A stretch of 10,596 bases of DNA, from the NCBI GenBank assembly GCA_014885115.2, contig WKLE02002811.1, positions 1 to 10,596 of the forward strand, given 5' to 3'. The stretch comes from Asterionellopsis glacialis. Its lineage: Eukaryota; Bacillariophyta; Plagiogrammaphyceae; Rhaphoneidales; Asterionellopsidaceae. The notes under the pieces were generated by a model. That model had not been told where the DNA came from, made no database searches, and was given only the letters and a program-made list of their open reading frames with translations. This document shows, one piece after another, positions 6,901-10,596 of the stretch. Each line of letters opens with the position of its first letter. The stretch's first letter is position 1. Position numbers and translations under genes: made by a program.

Positions 6901-8403
6901 AGGACTTCCAGTTCCAAGACAAAGATTCTTCTTTGAGGAGGAAGAAATGCCATCCATGTCCTTACATCATTCATTGGTTTGAGAGAGGGCTATGCCATAT
7001 TGGTTCTAAGTTTGTTCCCAAGCAAAGCTAAATGCTTTTGAAATGCCATTCCCAATGAAAGAATTCGGTGTATCAATGGCTTGGGAGATGATGTCTATGG
7101 AAAGCCTGTATCTGTCCTGATGATCCCACAGAATTTGTACCCTCAGCCAATATTATAATTTTTGCTTTGTCATCATTCACACATGACATGTACCTTCAAG
7201 CACTTTGTTTGCCCTTGAGACACTTCCATGGGCATGTCATATTGATGACTATGGCAAAACTGTTGAGGACTTAGGGACCAAGAACAAAATTGATGTAGTG
7301 ATCACACCCAAAAAGGGTAGTTTACTTTCTTGTGCTTACTTTGATGAAGATCAACTCTGTTTGGCATCCAACAATTTCACATGGTTTCTACTGCAATCAT
7401 GATATTTCTCCAAGGGCTTTGATAATCCACCTCTTTTCTACCAAGGATAAACTGTCATATATAGTCCTTGAGATAAAGCATGTCCTTGAAGGCAAGTGTT
7501 CCAGTTTGGATCTCAAGGAAGTACATCACATTTTTGAATGGATGCTTACATCTTACAGGGACAATATTAGTGACAAATCAAGCATTCACAAAATGTTGTT
7601 GACTAAAAAGGGCTACCATGGTCTCACTCATCCTATCATAGAAAATGAGACTCCCGAGGCAAAGAAATACCTTCCTAGCTTCAAGTACTGATGCTTTTCT
7701 GAGGACATCCCTTGTGGTTTGATTGTGACTTGAGGTATTGCTCATATGGCAGGTGTTGCTACACCAAAGATGGACAATGCCATTGTGCACTATGCTGACA
7801 ACAATTGATGAAAAGTGATAGAAAATATTGAAAATGGAGTAGACTTTGTTAGAGTGAATAAATTATGAGCTATTTTAGACATTTACTAAAAATACCCGAC
7901 AATTCACCAATTCGTCTTCGTGAACCAATTGCAGTACGGGATCCTACGGTGGATCTACTTAGAGTTCGGTTTCCAACAGAGTTCGGTTTTAACATGTGAA
8001 CCAAACTCACCAAGGCAGCCTATTGGAAGGTGCCAAGTCGGCGCATCACTGTGTTCTGTCATGACGCATCGTCTTCCTGCTGCAGAGTGGAATTTGATAC
8101 GCTTTGCTCATGACATCAGCGTTTGCATGAATGCTGTGTGTCACTGTACGTTCGCATCTGTCCACTCAATGATTTCATCACATCATCTTGTCTGTATGTA
8201 TGATGACGCCATCACGTCTGTCGGGTCTGTAACATCATTGCATCATGGTCTGTCCGTACTACAGTTGATTGACATATCACACGAGTCTCACAACTTGCCT
8301 ACTGCACATTGTGTAGTGCCAAGAAAAGATGGTTACAAGAGCACCACAACACTATGGATTTTCAGATGTTGATACTCTCATGAAGGTCAACAGATATGTA
8401 TAA
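6901..8403 (+). pseudogene. Opine (octopine/nopaline-type) dehydrogenase pseudogene, interrupted by a solo LTR
   Basis: Opine dehydrogenases reductively condense an amino acid with a keto acid such as pyruvate using NAD(P)H. The N-terminal NAD-binding motif is visible as GGRNAIHVL (6937-6963; GGGNA is usual), preceded by a TGA where a small residue is expected. It is followed by EGYAILVLSLFPSKAK, RIRCINGLGDDVYGKPVS, DDPTEFVPSANIIIFAL, SSFTHDMYLQ and LETLPWACHIDDYGKTVE. The substrate-domain signature INSVWHPTISHGFY is at about 7353-7394 (HP codons 7365-7370), then FDNPPLFYQG, VHHIFEWMLTSYRDNI, GYHGLTHP, DIPCGLIV, GVATPKMDNAIV and, after the LTR, TRAPQHYGFSDVDTLMK and a TAA at 8401-8403. Frames change several times. 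Stops lie at 6934, 7039, 7692, 7734 (approximate) and 8314 (a TAG where Trp is expected). Two internal deletions (near 7205 and 7320) and one after the LTR shorten it. The family call is strong, but the substrate cannot be told. The 5' end is uncertain. Confidence 0.82.
7786..8306. mobile_element. Solo LTR (521 bp) with 5-bp target-site duplication CATTG
   Basis: The element starts TGCACTATGCTGACAAC and ends CTTGCCTACTGCA, and so has TG...CA termini. It is flanked by CATTG at 7781-7785 and CATTG at 8307-8311. The same termini and clearly related internal sequence occur at 9468-9944. A 5-bp duplication and TG/CA ends with only a trivial terminal inverted repeat fit a long terminal repeat left after LTR-LTR recombination. 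No primer-binding site, polypurine tract, gag or pol is attached. Removing it with one CATTG rejoins the opine dehydrogenase frame at ATGCCATTGTG. ORFs inside it are not genes. Orientation relative to retroelement transcription is unknown. Confidence 0.82.
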
Positions 8404-8924
8404 AATTGCCAAAATAATTCATTGAAGATGTTCACTGATCATTATTGTAATAACAGCATTTATACTTTTAAAATGTTGACCTGGCAGAATTTCAAGCTCT
8501 GTAGTATAGTAAGATAAGAATAGACATCCAATTCCTAAACCAAAAAGTTCAATGCTCATGAGTTATCTTGAACAGCTGTTGAAAATACTTTAGCTGCTTC
8601 ATTACACAGATATCCTGTGCTTTTTTATTAAAATAAGCTGAGAAAAGAAAACAACCAAGAACTTGATTATATGTGAATTTACATATTGAGCACTCTGGTG
8701 CTGGTACTACAAGAGCCATTTCTATAAAGCGTGTGGTGTCTGTCCAAAATTGGCTGGTATTGGTTGCAACTCCTGTCAAATTGCTTTGGATGAGTTAGCT
8801 CTCAAGAAAAGTGAGGGAGGAAGGGAGATAAATGATAAAAGGGGAGGACTTGGGAGGTTCTGTTTGTCTGCCTGTTCATTGAGGACCCGAGAAAATTTCG
8901 TATATGAATTTTCTTGACACATGC
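8404..8924. other. Stretch without a recognisable gene
   Basis: Between the opine dehydrogenase remnant and the transposase remnant I recognise nothing. A 76-residue minus-strand ORF at 8549-8779 contains PAPECSICKF and could be a transposase tail, but it has no convincing motif. The region just left of 8925 should contain the C-terminal end and terminus of the piggyBac-like element. No TTAA-flanked terminal inverted repeat was identified. Confidence 0.5.
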
Positions 8925-10596
8925 ACACAAATACCATGCAAAATTTCTACTGGCCCAAAACTTTGTACACCATGTCATCTCCAACCATATTGATGAGTGT
9001 TGATGCTTGTTGTGGTCATCAACTTGGTGCCAGTATTTGAAATGCAGCCCAAACGCCTGCAAATACACAAACTGTTTGCTCACCACTTGACCTGTGAATT
9101 TTTGTAATCTCGCCATGTTTTTTTTTCATCCTGCATCTCATCCAACGTCATCCAGGAGGACATGATCTTCATCACATAGTCTGGCTTCTTCATGCAAAAT
9201 ATCCAAAATGGTTTTCCCTCTTCAGTTTTGGCTTTGAGCATATCATCATCACCTACATCTTTGTTTGCAAAACGGGCATCAATCACCTCTCCAGAAACAT
9301 TTTAAGGCCTGTATCTTCATTTTTTTTATCAACGCCACTGCATAAACACCCTTGCTCTCTAACTCTGTAATTCCTTTTGCTGTCAAGAACAACTGCTTTC
9401 CCTGTACCATACAGTGGTTTGCACATATGCAATATCAAACCCACTGTTGCCCCCAAATTACTGTACTTGCACTATGCTGACAACAATATTGAAAAGTTAG
9501 GTGAAAATAGATTAAGTTTGTTAGAGTCAATAAATTATGAGCTATTTTAACTAGTTGCTAAAAATGGTTGACAATTTACCGATTCATCTTCTTGACCCAA
9601 TTGCAGTACAGGATCCTACAGCAATCTACTTAGAGTTCAGATTCCAATGGAGTTTGGTTTTACCATGTGATCCAAACTCAGCCAATGAGAGTTTGCCAGA
9701 TCGGCACGTCATCACATTCTGGCATGATGCATCATACTTCTGCTTCGGAGTGGATTTTGATATGCTTCGCTTGTGACATCAGCGTTTGCATATACACAGC
9801 GCGTCACTGTACATTTGTGTCTGTCTGCTTGATGATGTTGTCATGTCATCTTGTCTGTCCTAATCCATGCCGTCATCACGTCATGGTACATCTGTACTAC
9901 AGTTGATTGACATATCATGCAAGTCTCGCAACTTGCCTACTGCAGTACTCTTTGGCACCTAGCTGATAGGGTCAGTCTTTCCCTTCAACAACCTGTGCCC
10001 TAAACAAAATAGAAGTCAAAGCATAACAAATTGTATGGCGCTGGTTGCCAAATGGGTGAGGTTTGCAACCATCGCACATAAAACCAGGGGCATACTTGTT
10101 GAACCATTCCATCATACTTTCATCAAGGACGTTGATCCAACTTTGGGTGAACTCCTTCTCCATATTTTCATTCCAAGCTTCCTCCATCTGTTGCATAAAA
10201 AGAATCCATTGTTATACTCCACCTTCTTATTTGTGCATTGGAGAGATTCAAGAATCTCATCAAACTGGTTGCATGATACATAGTGGCCCACATGAAACAG
10301 GGCACCTTTGAACATATTCAGTTCAGTTGCAGACCACCAGTTATGCCGTTTGGAGATGCCCTCCCAGCCTGCCATGAAACCCATCGTCTATATTTCTACA
10401 CTCGTTTTTCAATTTTTCATCAGTAATCTTATATTGTGGTGCTGTTTCTGCATTTCTTTCCTTTCTTGCTTCCTTTTCTTGTTGACGTTGAATTCTCAAA
10501 TCTTCTAATTCATGAGCCATCAATCTTGCTGGTGCTTTATTTGGAATATGGGCCTTTACGATTCTTTCTCCTGCATTCAAGAGTTTGTTGACTTCC
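8925..10596 (-). pseudogene. piggyBac-like transposase (DDE_Tnp_1_7 type), frameshifted, partial, interrupted by a solo LTR
   Basis: The gene enters from the right edge already open (NAGERIVKAHIPNKAPARLM) and continues with a frame change to MFKGALFHVGHYVSCNQFDE and ILESLQCTNKK. Another shift leads to EEAWNENMEKEFTQSWINV, VLDESMMEWFNKYAPGF and KPHPFGNQRHTICYALTSI, then VEGKD at about 9972. After the LTR it resumes with NLGATVGLIL, GKAVVLDS, KTEEGKPFWIFCMKKPDYVM, MKIMSSWMTLDE, a shift, and GLHFKYWHQVDDHN, ending with TKFWASRNFAWYL. This is the piggyBac-derived domain layout. The LDES aspartate (codon 10122-10124) and the VLDS aspartate (codon 9382-9384) fit the first two residues of the catalytic DDD triad. 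A short deletion follows VLDS, where related proteins have Gly-Phe-Cys. At least four frame changes, an in-frame stop and the LTR make it inactive. The N-terminus lies outside the window. Confidence 0.85.
9468..9944. mobile_element. Solo LTR (477 bp), second copy, with 5-bp target-site duplication GTACT
   Basis: It has the same start (TGCACTATGCTGACAACAAT) and end (CTTGCCTACTGCA) as the 7786-8306 element and lies in the same orientation, with shorter and diverged internal sequence. It is flanked by GTACT at 9463-9467 and GTACT at 9945-9949. Removing it with one GTACT joins the transposase codons of KEY to NLGATVGL on the minus strand, as expected for the uninterrupted gene. Two diverged copies sharing exact ends and each with a different 5-bp duplication define the element boundaries firmly. 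Confidence 0.85.

Noticed and set aside
6815..6960. Minus-strand stretch LCLGTGSPAGFLVRQ that looks like a helicase Walker A
   Set aside because: It has no GKS/GKT core and is antisense to the opine dehydrogenase NAD-binding motif, which explains the sequence better.
7920..8372. A 150-codon plus-strand ORF
   Set aside because: It lies almost wholly inside the solo LTR and runs across its right boundary. The equivalent region in the second LTR copy is broken into different frames, so it is a chance ORF.
9555..9906. Two overlapping plus-strand ORFs
   Set aside because: Both lie within the second solo LTR and show no conserved protein pattern between the LTR copies.
7786..9944. Interpretation of the two related inserts as DNA-transposon MITEs
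   Set aside because: The ends share only a few inverted bases around TGCA, whereas TG...CA termini with 5-bp duplications fit solo LTRs better. A MITE with very short ends is not fully excluded.
10035..10311. Plus-strand ORFs of 82 codons
   Set aside because: They are antisense shadows of the piggyBac-like transposase, whose motifs are clear on the minus strand.
1..10596. CRISPR array, tRNA, rRNA, bacterial operon or promoter signals
   Set aside because: There are no regularly spaced repeats, no cloverleaf or rRNA-like stretches, and no intact gene clusters. The intron and element types indicate eukaryotic DNA.

Overview
The window looks like a repeat-dense, AT-rich stretch of nuclear DNA from a eukaryotic microbe. 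My best guess is a marine diatom or a related alga. The grounds are that there are no operons or bacterial ribosome binding sites, a GTAAGT...CTACAG intron is preserved in two copies of one gene, and the protein remnants (a piggyBac-like transposase, an opine dehydrogenase, and a Pif1-like helicase joined to a GIY-YIG nuclease) are of kinds I associate with diatom genomes. The diatom assignment rests on recalled family resemblance and is not proven. Almost every coding stretch is broken by stops, frameshifts or insertions, so this reads as a graveyard of mobile and duplicated genes with no working gene cluster.

Layout. (1) 1-4180: a block edged on both sides by AATG-type tetranucleotide repeats. 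It holds a large imperfect inverted repeat (48-379 against 2874-3262). The arms carry the same acidic exon, the same intron of about 107-110 bp and the start of the same following exon, pointing outward. The minus-strand copy is preceded by a Cys/His-rich zinc-binding-like ORF (1826-2551) and a Lys/Asp/Glu-rich decayed frame (about 500-1735). The plus-strand copy runs on into a longer decayed reading frame (to 4084). (2) 4180-4600: AT-rich sequence with one hairpin-like inverted repeat and no gene. (3) 4600-6801, minus strand: remains of a large helicase-like protein ending in a GIY-YIG endonuclease domain. (4) 6901-8403, plus strand: an opine (octopine/nopaline-type) dehydrogenase pseudogene with its GG(G/R)NA Rossmann motif, its HP motif and its C-terminal domain. 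It is interrupted near its end by a solo LTR (7786-8306) with a perfect 5-bp target duplication. (5) 8404-8925: no recognisable gene. (6) 8925-10596, minus strand: a frameshifted piggyBac-like transposase, cut off at the window edge and interrupted by a second copy of the same solo LTR (9468-9944), again with a perfect 5-bp target duplication.

The genes do not work together. The useful content is the history: a duplicated and inverted gene block, two decayed selfish or accessory genes, a decayed metabolic gene, and two later insertions of one LTR family whose empty sites can be read directly. I found no convincing new functional system. The least familiar items are the helicase/GIY-YIG relic, the inverted duplication with its conserved intron, and the zinc-finger-like ORF.
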